Notes under the pieces: generated by a model | Told to the model about the DNA's origin: nothing | Seen by the model: only the letters and a program-made list of their open reading frames with translations | Databases searched by the model: none | Made by a program: the position numbers and the translations under genes | In this document: positions 16,136 to 25,447 of the stretch, piece after piece | How positions within the stretch are numbered: the first letter of the stretch is position 1 | Layout of the letters: each line of letters starts with the position of its first letter | Assembly (NCBI RefSeq): GCF_021432065.1 | Contig: NZ_CP090365.1 | Location: forward strand, 806,001 to 870,000 | Reading direction: 5' to 3' | Length of the DNA: 64,000 nucleotides | Origin: Photobacterium sp. TLY01 | Lineage (GTDB): Bacteria > Pseudomonadota > Gammaproteobacteria > Enterobacterales > Vibrionaceae

Positions 16136-16543
16136 ATGATTGAGAGACCAGCACTATTGAACGGATTGCGACATTTAGCGTTAGCTGTCTATCCCTTTGA
16201 AGAGTGTATCCGTTTTTATACAGAGATACTGGGGATGGAAGTGCTCAGAAAAGCGAGCGATAACCTGATTTACCTGAGCTGCGGTAACGACAATTTGTCG
16301 CTGAGCCGGGCATATGAACCCCAGGAGAATCACAATCAGTCGCTTGACCATTTTGGTTTTATTGTCGACAGCAAAGACGATCTGGAAGCCTGGTTCGAGT
16401 TCCTTCAAGCCAAAGGTGTACCGCTATTAGATACGCCGCATGATCACAGTGATGGTGCACGCAGCTTTCATTGCACGGATCCGGCCGGCAATGTGGTTCA
16501 GCCGATTTATCACCCTGCGGTTTCAGGCCAGCGATTGCGCTAG
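16136..16543 (+). CDS. VOC family (glyoxalase/dioxygenase-like) protein
   Basis: A 135-residue protein of one vicinal-oxygen-chelate module with two beta-alpha-beta-beta-beta units. Metal-ligand positions are recognisable as His in LRHLALAV near residue 11 and His in LDHFGFIVD near residue 71. The usual glutamate of GNVVE is Gln here (GNVVQPIYH), so metal binding may be altered. The ATG at 16136 has a GGAG site. Substrate is unknown; the divergent partner is a small oxygenase-like protein. A bidirectional hairpin follows. Confidence 0.83.
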   Translation: MIERPALLNGLRHLALAVYPFEECIRFYTEILGMEVLRKASDNLIYLSCGNDNLSLSRAYEPQENHNQSLDHFGFIVDSKDDLEAWFEFLQAKGVPLLDTPHDHSDGARSFHCTDPAGNVVQPIYHPAVSGQRLR

Positions 16544-16554
16544 AAACGGAATAA

Positions 16555-16593
16555 ACCCAACGTAACCGGTGAGGCGACGTTGGGTACAGTTTT
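16555..16593. terminator. Bidirectional terminator
   Basis: ACCCAACGT (16555-16563) pairs perfectly with ACGTTGGGT (16577-16585), and ACAGTTTTATTT follows on the plus strand. It lies between convergent VOC and YtoQ genes. Confidence 0.7.
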
Positions 16594-17035
16594 ATTTCTG
16601 ACTCAGTAAATAATCCAGAATTTCAACGACTTGAATCGGGGTTGTGGCCCATGCCTTTGCGCTGGCATCTACTTCTTTGAGCGGGTGGACAATCTCTTCG
16701 CTGTGCAGCGTGATGTAGGGTTTGTCGAGTGCGGCACAGTATCCGGCATCAAAGGCGGCATTCCACTGCTTGTATTGATCACCAAAACGGATAACAGCCA
16801 TGTCGCATTGCTTGATCAGTTTCTGTATGCGGATGGCATTGACCTTGGCTGATTTATGATCACGCCAGAAATGGTTTGATTCCGCTCCTAAGCCATCTCC
16901 GGCGGCGTCGCTGCTGTCATGATCTGTGACAGCGGAAGTAAACACGATATTGAGATCTTTCGCCTCACAGCCTTTAATGATTTGTTCCCGCCAGTCGGTG
17001 TGAATTTCACCAGAAAGATAGACATTCCAGGTCAT
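16592..17035 (-). CDS. YtoQ family protein
   Basis: A 147-residue protein beginning MTWNVYLSGEIHTDWREQI, with the segment HDSSDAAGDGLGAESNHFWRDHK in the middle. I recognise this as the YtoQ family, related to nucleoside 2-deoxyribosyltransferase-like folds. The Asp/Ser-rich loop and the AAFDAGYCAALDKPYITLH helix are characteristic. No reaction is established for YtoQ. The start is directly supported by the family N-terminus. It stands as a single gene. Confidence 0.82.
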   Translation of the reverse strand: MTWNVYLSGEIHTDWREQIIKGCEAKDLNIVFTSAVTDHDSSDAAGDGLGAESNHFWRDHKSAKVNAIRIQKLIKQCDMAVIRFGDQYKQWNAAFDAGYCAALDKPYITLHSEEIVHPLKEVDASAKAWATTPIQVVEILDYLLSQK

Positions 17036-17160
17036 TGCTTACTCCTTTGTGCCTGTCTCAGCCACTGAGGTATACGCAGGACAGAGACAAAAAATGAATG
17101 GTTTTCCATGACATTGTACACAAAGTTAATCTTTATTGCACACCGATAGGGCGATGGGTA

Positions 17161-17622
17161 TCAGAAGTAGCTTGGAGAGGTGCACAGAGTGATGTCTGTC
17201 GACCGGTTGATGAACATGCAATGGCTTTCGCGGCTGACTCGCTCAAAACCGAGTTGTTCATAAAATGCGGTGTCGATATCGCTATGAAGAAACACTGTTG
17301 TTGTCGCTGTGGTGGAAAAAAGATGACGGAGCATGCCAAGAATCAGCCGACTGGCACAGCCTTGACGGCGATAAGCAGGGGACGTTGCTATCGATCCTAT
17401 ACCAGCTTGTCCGTCTTCAAGGCCAAACTGATGACGATACAGGATGAGTGACGCAACGGGCATGCCTTTGTCTTCCAGCACATACCATTCTCCTTTGGCG
17501 TATTTCCGGCTGCTTTGACAAGCAGCAAGATACTCCGCCTGGGGCATTTTACCGCCCCAGGCATCAAAGCCCATCATATACAGTGCGTCCATTTCGGACT
17601 CAGTGGCTTGTCTGAATTGCAT
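17161..17622 (-). CDS. GNAT family N-acetyltransferase
   Basis: A 153-residue single GNAT domain. The acetyl-CoA binding motif is IGSIATSPAYRRQGCASRLILGML (about 75-98), with the R-R-Q-G-C-A-S version of the pyrophosphate loop, followed by the C-terminal beta strand FYEQLGFERVSRE. Substrate is not predictable. It starts 42 bp downstream of the yegD stop on the same strand and could be cotranscribed with it. Confidence 0.87.
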   Translation of the reverse strand: MQFRQATESEMDALYMMGFDAWGGKMPQAEYLAACQSSRKYAKGEWYVLEDKGMPVASLILYRHQFGLEDGQAGIGSIATSPAYRRQGCASRLILGMLRHLFSTTATTTVFLHSDIDTAFYEQLGFERVSRESHCMFINRSTDITLCTSPSYF

Positions 17623-17663
17623 TCGTTGTTGTTCTGTTCAGTGGTGATGTGGCATATCTGAGA

Positions 17664-19016
17664 TCAGCGAAAGCAAAACTCAGCCCAACGACTCAGGCCT
17701 GCAGTGACCGAACCAAAATAGTCTCCCGCCACGATCGGCACACCCGGCAGGCGTTGTTCAATTAACTGGCGCAGCATGGGGGAGCGGGCACTGCCACCTG
17801 TCATAAAGATAACGTCCGGCGCGCATTCAGCCTGAGACAAGGCTTCATTGATCAGAGCGCTGATTTTCTCTGCGCTGCTGCTGACCGCTGCAGCCAGTTC
17901 CTGATTTGTACAGCTGACTGGCAGTGTTTCCTGCCCGATGCGGATCTCAGTGCTGGCGCTGGCTGCATCAGATAACGCAATTTTCAGCAGCTCTGCTTCA
18001 CGCACCAGCTGATGGCCTAAGGTATGGTGATAGACCTGCAGCAGTCTTTGCAACAAAGCAGGCTCTGCGGAATCCCGCACGAGTTGCTGCAGCACGGCTA
18101 AGTTCGCGCTGGCGTAAAAATCACTTTGCGCGGCCACATTGTTGATCGCCACCGGGTTCCAGAACTGGCTGATTGGCGCTGCCAACCCACGCTGGTTGGT
18201 GCTGTGTTTGCCAAACAGGGGCATGATACGTTCGAAGGCGAGGGCGATATCCAGATCGTTTCCGCCAACCCGGCTGCCGCTGTGGGCCAGTAATCCTTCC
18301 GTTCTGTCTGCTTTATTGAGCCAGCCAGGTCCCATTTGCAGAACAGAGCAGTCGGTGGTACCACCACCAATATCGACCACCAGAACGGTTTTGTCTTCTT
18401 GCAGCTGACTTTCGTATTCCAGCCCGGCAGCCACAGGTTCAAACTGAAATTCGATTGCTTTGAAGCCCGCGCGCATTGCCGCCCGGCGCAGAATCGTTTC
18501 GGCCTGCTGGTTCGCTTTCGTTCCGCCTGTACCCTGAAAGTTGACAGGGCGCCCGATCACAGCATGGGTGATGGCCTCACCGCACTGGCTTTCACTCCGG
18601 TGTTTAATGTTTGCCATCATGGCACAGACCAGATCTTCAAACAGGCTCAGCTGGATGTCCTGTAGACCGGAAGCACCCAGAAAAGATTTGGGTGATTTGA
18701 CGTAATACACTTCATCGGGATCATTGAGGTAGGTTTCCAGTGCCTGCTGACCAAACTGTAGGGCGTGCGCATCAACAATGATGTCATCGTCTTTGTTGGC
18801 GGAGATTGAGCGGCGGAGTAACTGCTCACCAATTTTATCAGCGGGTTTGATGTCGTAGTGACGAAACAGCGCCTCGCTGACGGCCTCGCGGGTCGGTGCC
18901 GCAAGGGCTGACGGGATGAAAAAGCTGTCGCCTTCAAGGGGAAGCAACTTTGGTTGACCATTCTCCATCATCGCCACTGCGCAGTTGGCTGTGCCGTAGT
19001 CGAAACCTATGTACAT
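17664..19016 (-). CDS. yegD: Hsp70-like protein YegD
   Basis: A 450-residue actin/Hsp70-fold ATPase lacking the C-terminal substrate-binding domain of DnaK. Phosphate-1 motif MYIGFDYGTANCAVA is at the N-terminus, phosphate-2 VLVVDIGGGTTDCSVLQ near residue 210, and the adenosine motif IFMTGGSARSPMLRQLIEQ near 405. This matches YegD, a chaperone-like protein of unclear role. The start is preceded by an AGGAGGAAG ribosome site. A GNAT gene follows on the same strand. Confidence 0.92.
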   Translation of the reverse strand: MYIGFDYGTANCAVAMMENGQPKLLPLEGDSFFIPSALAAPTREAVSEALFRHYDIKPADKIGEQLLRRSISANKDDDIIVDAHALQFGQQALETYLNDPDEVYYVKSPKSFLGASGLQDIQLSLFEDLVCAMMANIKHRSESQCGEAITHAVIGRPVNFQGTGGTKANQQAETILRRAAMRAGFKAIEFQFEPVAAGLEYESQLQEDKTVLVVDIGGGTTDCSVLQMGPGWLNKADRTEGLLAHSGSRVGGNDLDIALAFERIMPLFGKHSTNQRGLAAPISQFWNPVAINNVAAQSDFYASANLAVLQQLVRDSAEPALLQRLLQVYHHTLGHQLVREAELLKIALSDAASASTEIRIGQETLPVSCTNQELAAAVSSSAEKISALINEALSQAECAPDVIFMTGGSARSPMLRQLIEQRLPGVPIVAGDYFGSVTAGLSRWAEFCFR

Positions 19017-19125
19017 ACTTCCTCCTGACCACTAAAAAGCCGACCAGTGTACGAAAATTTCGGCCTAAGACAAGAAAAGGAAGCGCCGATCGCAAGAATG
19101 CCTGCTGCGTTTCGCAAAATGGCTT

Positions 19126-19602
19126 CTAGCGATAAAGTTTGCGGAAGAATTTTGATGTGAGTGTGTAGTCGTAGCGAAGCTGAATTAACGAATAAATTAA
19201 TGTAGAACCGGCCACAGTTCCCCAGGGATAGAAGAAAAAGAGGATGCAGCCAAACAGCATCGTGGCTTTTTCAGCCCAGGGATGACGGATGAGCAGCCCG
19301 TATCCGGCTGTGAGGTGAAGCACGATCATCAGTACAGCCAGCAGCACCATAGAGAAATTGTTGGTTTCGATGTTCATGATGCCGTCGATGGCGGCCTGGA
19401 ATCCTGAAACGATCCCCCAGATCAGCCAGATAATCGCGTAAAGGGCATGAAAACCAATCGCCAGTCTGAATTTGAGTGAGTATTTTGAATGCAGAGAATC
19501 CTGAGGCTGTGCCTGATCACCCTCAGTACATTTTTTACACATTTCTACCGGAGTACCGTCAGGTTTATCCAGCGTTCGAACACCGCATTGTACGCAGTAC
19601 AT
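19126..19602 (-). CDS. Membrane protein with N-terminal zinc ribbon
   Basis: A 158-residue product starting MYCVQCGVRT with a second CKKC pair near residue 22, a small zinc ribbon. A linker of about 25 residues follows, then about four transmembrane segments (FHALYAIIWLIWGIVSGF; SMVLLAVLMIVLHLTAGYGLL; ATMLFGCILFFFYPWGTVAG). It ends in a basic tail (FFRKLYR). I do not recognise a named family; zinc-ribbon-membrane proteins are common and mostly uncharacterised. The start is uncertain: an in-frame ATG at 19638 would add 12 residues, and neither has a strong ribosome site. Confidence 0.65.
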   Translation of the reverse strand: MYCVQCGVRTLDKPDGTPVEMCKKCTEGDQAQPQDSLHSKYSLKFRLAIGFHALYAIIWLIWGIVSGFQAAIDGIMNIETNNFSMVLLAVLMIVLHLTAGYGLLIRHPWAEKATMLFGCILFFFYPWGTVAGSTLIYSLIQLRYDYTLTSKFFRKLYR

Positions 19603-20006
19603 TATTGACGCACCACTTGCCTGTTTATCACTTCGCATTTTAATGCGATAGCCATAGTTACTAATTTACAGATGTAAAGCTTCATGAGTTCACGACATTT
19701 CCAGTAAATATAATTTCATATAATGCCGTGTTCTTTAACATTTGAATGTCAGTTTTTCGCTTTGTATGTGAATGAAATGATGAAAATGCTGTGGGAGTCT
19801 CATTTTGATGAATTAAATGCACTGTTACATAAGGTTATGAAATTTAAGGCTTATGTAAATTAGTGTTGTCTAATAAAATTGCATGCAAGCAACAGCAGTA
19901 CAATGCTCGCGCTGTTTTATGTCAAAAAAAGTATGGCAATGCATTGCCGTTATTTTCGTGCACAAAATATCGTCAGCGCAGTCTTGTTACTTTGCGGGAA
20001 CACTGT
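19603..20006. other. 404-bp AT-rich spacer
   Basis: It separates the zinc-ribbon gene from the response regulator stop on the minus strand. A 46-codon plus-strand frame at 19723-19863 has an ATG but no ribosome site or recognisable domain and is not called. I see no RNA gene or strong terminator. Confidence 0.4.
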
Positions 20007-20987
20007 TTATTCAGGCCACTTGTTTTTCAAATCAATTAATGCTGACTGACAACGATGAAAGGCATCAACAAGTGCCGGATCGAAGTGAGTGCCACTTTGT
20101 TCACGAATATAGTCAGCAGCATCTTCAACGCTCCAGGCCGGCTTGTAAGGGCGCTGGCTTGTCAGCGCATCAAAGACATCGGCAATGGCGGTGATACGTG
20201 CCTCGATGGGAATTTCCTCTGCCTGCAAACCGTAGGGATAACCTGTCCCATCCCACTTTTCATGGTGATAGACGGCGATATTTTTGGCCATCTGCATGAG
20301 TTCTGAACTGTCATTCCCAAGAATTTCAGCTCCGATCAAAGTATGGCGCTGCATCACTTGCCACTCTTCACTCGACAACGCGCCTTTCTTTTGCAGAATC
20401 TGGTCCGGGATACCAATTTTGCCGATATCATGCATGGGCGCTGCATGAAGCAGGGTTTCCGACCATGCCGGGCTGAAGCCTGCGGCTAATGCTATCGCGT
20501 GCGCATAATGACTCATGCGAATCACGTGATGACCTGTTTCGTTATCTTTGTACTCAGTTGCTCGGCTCAGTTTCTGAACGACGGAAAGCCGGGTGGATTT
20601 CAGCTCATCGATTTTGACCAGCGACAGGTGATTCTTCACCCGGGCCCGAACGACTGACGGGCTGACGGGCTTAGTGATGAAATCGACGGCACCTAATTCA
20701 AAGCCTTGTGCTTCATCTTTGGTGTCGGACAGCGCGGTTACAAAGATCACCGGAATGTGTTTGGTGTCTGCTGCCGCAGAAAGCTGCTCAATCACCTCAT
20801 AGCCGGACAGGCCGGGCATCATGATATCCAGCAGGATCAGGTCGGGTTTTTCTGTGCTGGCAAGGGCAAGGGCTCGGCTGCCATCTCTGGCAAAAAGCAG
20901 CCGGTAATCCGAGGCCAGAATGTTTTTCAGCACCTGCAAATTGGCAGGTTCATCATCCACAACCAGAAGGGTTTTACGTTCATCCAT
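20007..20987 (-). CDS. Response regulator with HD-GYP domain (predicted c-di-GMP phosphodiesterase)
   Basis: A 326-residue protein. Residues 1-125 are a receiver domain with acidic pocket DDE (11-13), phospho-acceptor Asp54 in LILLDIMMPG, Thr in VTALSD and Lys106 in FITKP. Residues about 140-320 are an HD-GYP domain with His-Asp at 186-187 (MHDIGKIGIPD) and the HHEKWDGTGYP block (241-251), so the metal site and GYP motif are intact. Active members hydrolyse cyclic di-GMP. It starts one base after the stop of the hybrid kinase gene, so the two are translationally linked. It is the likely output of that kinase. Confidence 0.94.
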   Translation of the reverse strand: MDERKTLLVVDDEPANLQVLKNILASDYRLLFARDGSRALALASTEKPDLILLDIMMPGLSGYEVIEQLSAAADTKHIPVIFVTALSDTKDEAQGFELGAVDFITKPVSPSVVRARVKNHLSLVKIDELKSTRLSVVQKLSRATEYKDNETGHHVIRMSHYAHAIALAAGFSPAWSETLLHAAPMHDIGKIGIPDQILQKKGALSSEEWQVMQRHTLIGAEILGNDSSELMQMAKNIAVYHHEKWDGTGYPYGLQAEEIPIEARITAIADVFDALTSQRPYKPAWSVEDAADYIREQSGTHFDPALVDAFHRCQSALIDLKNKWPE

Positions 20988-20988
20988 G

Positions 20989-23913
20989 TTATGCCTCTAC
21001 GGTTTGCTGGCTGACGAGAAAGTGATTCAGCAGCGTGGCTGCACGATCCAACTCAAAGTCGCTCATGGCAGATTCCACTTCCATAGCCAGTTCTGCGGGA
21101 AGCTGGGGTTTTACGGCCGAAAAAGCACAATCCGGCATCTCTCCCTGTTCCAGTTGCTGAATAATTTTGTTGATATCGTCATGGTTGAGCGCGGTTGCTG
21201 TGTGCTGTTCCGGCGCTGCAGAAAAATCCTCGACCGAAGTGAGCAACAGCGTTATGGCATTAAACATTTCACGGTATTGGGTAAACAGCGGCACGGTATT
21301 CTCATCACGTTGTAGTGCTTGTTCCAGTTTTTTCATGCAATGGTGAATAGCGGGCATACACAGGTTGCCCGTGACCCCTTTCAGACGGTGTACATGTGAG
21401 AGCGCTTTGGTCTGGCTGCCACTGAGCAAACGAGCCATAAAATCCGGGTGATGCTGAGGCTGGCTGATGAATTTCTGTATGGCGAGGAGCTGAGATTGTT
21501 CATCGCCCCAGAGCAGGCGTCCTTTCTCCAAGTCTATCAGCGTATCCTGATTGTCATTCTGTTTCTCAGAATGTAGCGGGGCCTGAGTAATAATGCCTTT
21601 CAGATAAGCAATTTCAGCTTTCAGCGCAAAAATATCAATCGGTTTGACGGCAAATCCATTCATGCCTGCGGCCAGTGCGTTACGCCTGTCTTTTTCCAGG
21701 ACACTTGCCGTTAAAGCGATAATCGGCACTTCTTTTAATTGATGTTCTTTTTCGTATGCCCGGATGACTTTACTGGCTTCAAGGCCATTCAGTTCCGGCA
21801 TCTGAACATCCATAAGAACGATATCTATATGCCTGGATTTGAATTTTTCTACGGCTTCAGTTCCGGTTCTGGCCGTGATTAACTGATGGTTATCCCTTTT
21901 TAATAAGCCTGTCATCAGCTCCAGATTCTGCTCGACATCGTCTGCCACCAGTATCGTCATCGGTGGTATATGGACATTTTCTGTTGTGCTTTCATCAATC
22001 TGAGCAGCTTGGCCTGCCAGAAGCGGCAGATCAACACGGAAGGTTGAGCCCTTGCCCAACTGGCTGTAGACCGTAATTTTTCCGTCCATCAGTTCAACCA
22101 GCTGTTTAGCGATCGTCGTCCCCAGTCCTGTGCCGCCAAAACGGCGGGACATGGTGCTGTCTGCCTGGGAGAAAGGCGCAAAAATGCTGTCCAGTCTGTC
22201 GGGTGCGATGCCAATCCCTGTGTCTTCTACCAGAATGGTGATCCCTTTGGTGCGGCTGGAACTGATGTCCAGTCTGACATACCCACGTTCGGTAAATTTT
22301 ACCGCGTTGCTCAGTAAGTTCAGGATGATTTGCTGTACGCGAAGCGGATCACCCTGGAAAGTTTCACTGAGCTGCGGGTCGTAGCGCATTGTCAGTTCTA
22401 TGCCTTTCTTGTTGGCCAGCAGCGATTGCGTGGCGATCAATTGTTCGCAGATTTGCCGAAGCGAGAAGTGGCGTGATTCAAGTTGCGTGGTGCCACTTTC
22501 CAGCTTGGCAGAGTCCAGTACATCATTGAGCAGATTCAGCAGGGTTTTCGCCGAGTTGCGAATAATGCCGAGATGCCGCTGCTGCTCCGTGCTCATTTTG
22601 CCGTCCAGCATGAGTTCTGAAAACCCGATAATGGCGTTCATCGGCGTTCGTAATTCATGGCTCATATTGGCCAGAAAAGTACTTTTGGCCTGGGCCGCAA
22701 TTTCCGCTTCTTCTTTAGAACGGCGTAAATCCGCTTCCATTTGTTTTTGCTGGCTGATGTCTGTGATCACACCGACAAAGGTGCTGACGCCATTGAGTTT
22801 GGACTCGCCAATCGACAAACGAATGGGTTTCATCAGGCCATTTTTGTGTAACGCAGTCACTTCGCGGCCAATGCCAATGATGCGTGCCGTTCCGGTTTTG
22901 CGGTAATTTTCCAGATAGGAATCGTGCGCACTTTGATAGGGTTCAGGCATCAGCATACTGATGTTTCTGCCAATCACTTCACTTTCGTGATAGCCCAAAA
23001 TGCGTTCAGCGGAGGCATTAAATGACAGGATAATGCCGCGGTGAGATATTTTGATAATGCCGTCAACGGCGGTATCAATCGTCGCTTTGAGCTCAGATGC
23101 GGTTTCTTCACTGCGCAGGAGTAATGAGCGGTAGCGGGTCAGGGCGTTAATCGCAGCAATGATCAGGCTCAGAGAGACGGTCACAATGGAAATTGTAATG
23201 GCCAGTAAGTAATGGCGCTGGCTGCCGGGAATAAATGCCGGATCAGGCTGGCCGACAAAACGGGTGGCTTCCATGGCGGTATAGTGCATGCCTGCAATGG
23301 CCAGGCCCATGACAACACTGGCAATCAGCTGGATCTGATAACCGGGCATTGACCTGTGCTTACGCAGGCCAAAACTGATCCATAAGGCCAGTGTGGCTAA
23401 CGAGGCTGCAACTAGAATGGAAAGGCAAAATAGGACGGGATCATATTTGAGCGCCGGACCCAGTACCATTGCCGCCATGCCGATGTAGTGCATTGAGCCA
23501 ATGCCCAGTCCGACGGTCACGCCACACAGCACCAGTCGCGCATGACTGATGGTTTGTTTGGTCAGTAAATGGAGTGTCACCCACGAAGCCAGAAAACTCG
23601 GTATGGCGGAAAGCAGGGTTATGCTGATGTCGTAATCCACTGTGGTACACAGTTCGAATGCCAGCATACCGATGAAATGCATGGCCCAGACACCTACGCC
23701 CAATGAGGCGGCACCTGTCAGGATATGAAGACGTCGCAATACGCGGCTATGGCTCAGTTTAGCCGACTCGGCTAAAGACAGCGCCAGTAAAGAAGCACCC
23801 ACAGAGATAATTAAAGAAATGGCAATCAGTGAAAAGTCGTATTCACCAGAAACCAGAAGGCTTGGGTCTGTGCTGTCGGAGATAAAAAAACGCGAAAAGA
23901 GATCTGCAATCAT
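20989..23913 (-). CDS. MHYT-domain hybrid sensor histidine kinase with receiver and Hpt domains
   Basis: A 974-residue inner-membrane sensor. Residues about 28-260 form the MHYT membrane domain, with three repeats of the motif (Met-His at 78-79, 141-142, 209-210), proposed to bind a metal and sense a gas. A PAS domain follows (about 275-390). HisKA has phospho-acceptor His419 in MSHELRTPMN. HATPase shows NLLSNAVKF, DTGIGI (564-569) and RFGGTGLGT. A receiver with Asp702 (LMDVQMPELNG) and a C-terminal Hpt with His842 in HVHRLKG complete a full phosphorelay. The HD-GYP regulator immediately downstream is the likely partner, so the pathway probably lowers c-di-GMP in response to a redox or gas cue (inference). 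Confidence 0.95.
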   Translation of the reverse strand: MIADLFSRFFISDSTDPSLLVSGEYDFSLIAISLIISVGASLLALSLAESAKLSHSRVLRRLHILTGAASLGVGVWAMHFIGMLAFELCTTVDYDISITLLSAIPSFLASWVTLHLLTKQTISHARLVLCGVTVGLGIGSMHYIGMAAMVLGPALKYDPVLFCLSILVAASLATLALWISFGLRKHRSMPGYQIQLIASVVMGLAIAGMHYTAMEATRFVGQPDPAFIPGSQRHYLLAITISIVTVSLSLIIAAINALTRYRSLLLRSEETASELKATIDTAVDGIIKISHRGIILSFNASAERILGYHESEVIGRNISMLMPEPYQSAHDSYLENYRKTGTARIIGIGREVTALHKNGLMKPIRLSIGESKLNGVSTFVGVITDISQQKQMEADLRRSKEEAEIAAQAKSTFLANMSHELRTPMNAIIGFSELMLDGKMSTEQQRHLGIIRNSAKTLLNLLNDVLDSAKLESGTTQLESRHFSLRQICEQLIATQSLLANKKGIELTMRYDPQLSETFQGDPLRVQQIILNLLSNAVKFTERGYVRLDISSSRTKGITILVEDTGIGIAPDRLDSIFAPFSQADSTMSRRFGGTGLGTTIAKQLVELMDGKITVYSQLGKGSTFRVDLPLLAGQAAQIDESTTENVHIPPMTILVADDVEQNLELMTGLLKRDNHQLITARTGTEAVEKFKSRHIDIVLMDVQMPELNGLEASKVIRAYEKEHQLKEVPIIALTASVLEKDRRNALAAGMNGFAVKPIDIFALKAEIAYLKGIITQAPLHSEKQNDNQDTLIDLEKGRLLWGDEQSQLLAIQKFISQPQHHPDFMARLLSGSQTKALSHVHRLKGVTGNLCMPAIHHCMKKLEQALQRDENTVPLFTQYREMFNAITLLLTSVEDFSAAPEQHTATALNHDDINKIIQQLEQGEMPDCAFSAVKPQLPAELAMEVESAMSDFELDRAATLLNHFLVSQQTVEA

Positions 23914-24190
23914 GATTCATCAAAGACCAGTTATTCGCCATCAGAGACGAGTTAACCAGTTCGGGTAAATGTGTGTTGTATTTTTATGTCTTGGGCGCTC
24001 ACATTATCCTGTCGGTCAGGAAGAGTAAACCATTCGTGGGTTAGTAAGTGCTAATAATCAACACAATATCAATAAATAGTCATTGCAATATGAGTTTGAG
24101 TTCTTATTTAAATCAGACAAATTTGTACAAGATTGAGATAGAGTTTTGGCGTAAAGTAACGGCTTTCATCGTTTGGATAGTAGTAAGGCA

Positions 24191-24964
24191 ATGAAAGAAA
24201 AAGAAATATCAAAAGAAGCATCTGTTGTTTTACTGACTGGCAAGGAGAAAAGACAGCAGTTTAAACAAGGTGCAATTGCTGTGATGCCTTTATGTGTGGC
24301 CGTGATTCCCTGGGGGTTACTTGCAGGTTCCTTTGCGATTGATGCCGGGCTGGACGTGTTTCAGAGTGTGGCGATGTCAGCGATTGTATTCGCCGGGGCG
24401 GCGCAACTGGTCGCAACCGGGCTACTGAAAGCCGGGGTCGGTCTTGTGACTATCTTGCTGACCACCTTTTTCATTACCTCAAGACACTTGTTGTACAGCA
24501 TCACGATGCGAAACGTGATCAGCCCGCTTCCGCTTCGCTGGCGGCTGGGGTTGGGCTTTCTTCTGACCGATGAGCTGTTTGCCTTGTGTGGCAACCAGTC
24601 TCCCCAGCGTTTTCAACCCTGGTATGCACTGGGCGCAGGACTCTGGTTTTACATCAGCTGGAACATCGCCACATTAGCTGGGATTTTCGCGGGAAAATTT
24701 ATCCCGAACCTGGACAGTCTGGGCCTGGATTTTGCCATTGCCGCCACTTTTATCGCGATTGTGATGCCCGGTATTCAGCGCTGGCCCGTGTTAATCGCCG
24801 TTGTGATTGCAATGGTGATGTCGGTTTTTATGGCCGCTCTGGAAATCGAAGGCGGGCTAATGATTGCCAGTTTAGCTGCAATGGCTGGGGGATATATATC
24901 TGAACGATTGATTGGAAATAAAACAATTTATTGTCATGAAAATGTAAGAAATGGTGGTAAATAA
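24191..24964 (+). CDS. azlC: AzlC family branched-chain amino acid exporter, large subunit
   Basis: A ~257-residue inner-membrane protein with about seven hydrophobic segments. The conserved early run (GAIAVMPLCVAVIPWGLLAGS) and FAGAAQLVATGLL mark AzlC. With the small AzlD subunit it exports branched-chain amino acids. The start is unsure: TTG at 24173 and ATG at 24191 are in frame, both with weak ribosome sites; I give the ATG. The stop TAA is one base from the azlD ATG, so the pair is cotranscribed. The last ~20 residues are hydrophilic. Confidence 0.88.
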   Translation: MKEKEISKEASVVLLTGKEKRQQFKQGAIAVMPLCVAVIPWGLLAGSFAIDAGLDVFQSVAMSAIVFAGAAQLVATGLLKAGVGLVTILLTTFFITSRHLLYSITMRNVISPLPLRWRLGLGFLLTDELFALCGNQSPQRFQPWYALGAGLWFYISWNIATLAGIFAGKFIPNLDSLGLDFAIAATFIAIVMPGIQRWPVLIAVVIAMVMSVFMAALEIEGGLMIASLAAMAGGYISERLIGNKTIYCHENVRNGGK

Positions 24965-24965
24965 G

Positions 24966-25283
24966 ATGATTTGGCTCACTATAATTGCAATGACCTTAAT
25001 TATTTTCGCAAGCCGATATCTATTTTTAGAACCCCGTTTGCCTATAAAACTGAACGCTCAAACTCAGCGTTTTTTAAGTTATTCAAGCCCGGCTGTATTA
25101 ACAGCTATTTGGGCGCCTATAGTTTTTTTGCCTGAGAAAAATACTATAAGTATCACGTTTAGCAACCCTTATTTAATTGGGGCTGTTATAGCAATATTAA
25201 TCGCTTTGAAAACAAAGAATGTTTTATTAACGGCTGTGATCAGCATGTTGGTGTTTTTTTGCGTATCATTTTTTATAAAATGA
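24966..25283 (+). CDS. azlD: AzlD family protein, small exporter subunit
   Basis: A 105-residue, four-segment membrane protein starting MIWLTIIAMTLIIFASRYLF and carrying the AzlD pattern SYSSPAVLTAIWAPIVF near residue 40. It lies one base after azlC. The coding region is markedly AT-rich compared with azlC. An upstream in-frame ATG at 24951 overlaps azlC and is less likely. Confidence 0.85.
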   Translation: MIWLTIIAMTLIIFASRYLFLEPRLPIKLNAQTQRFLSYSSPAVLTAIWAPIVFLPEKNTISITFSNPYLIGAVIAILIALKTKNVLLTAVISMLVFFCVSFFIK

Positions 25284-25447
25284 GAATTTGTTGTTTATAT
25301 TATTGATTTGAATGGTTTTCTCTTTTTTGAGAAATGTGGCTTTATAAACTTAAGTTATAGTTGGTTAATCAAGCTTTATTGCTCTCAGAGCTGCCTTATT
25401 TTATTGGGTGGCTGACTTGTGCGTGGAAAAAAAAGAAGAGGTTAACC

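Noticed and set aside
19723..19863. 46-codon frame in the spacer before the response regulator
   Set aside because: AT-rich, no ribosome site and no recognisable domain.
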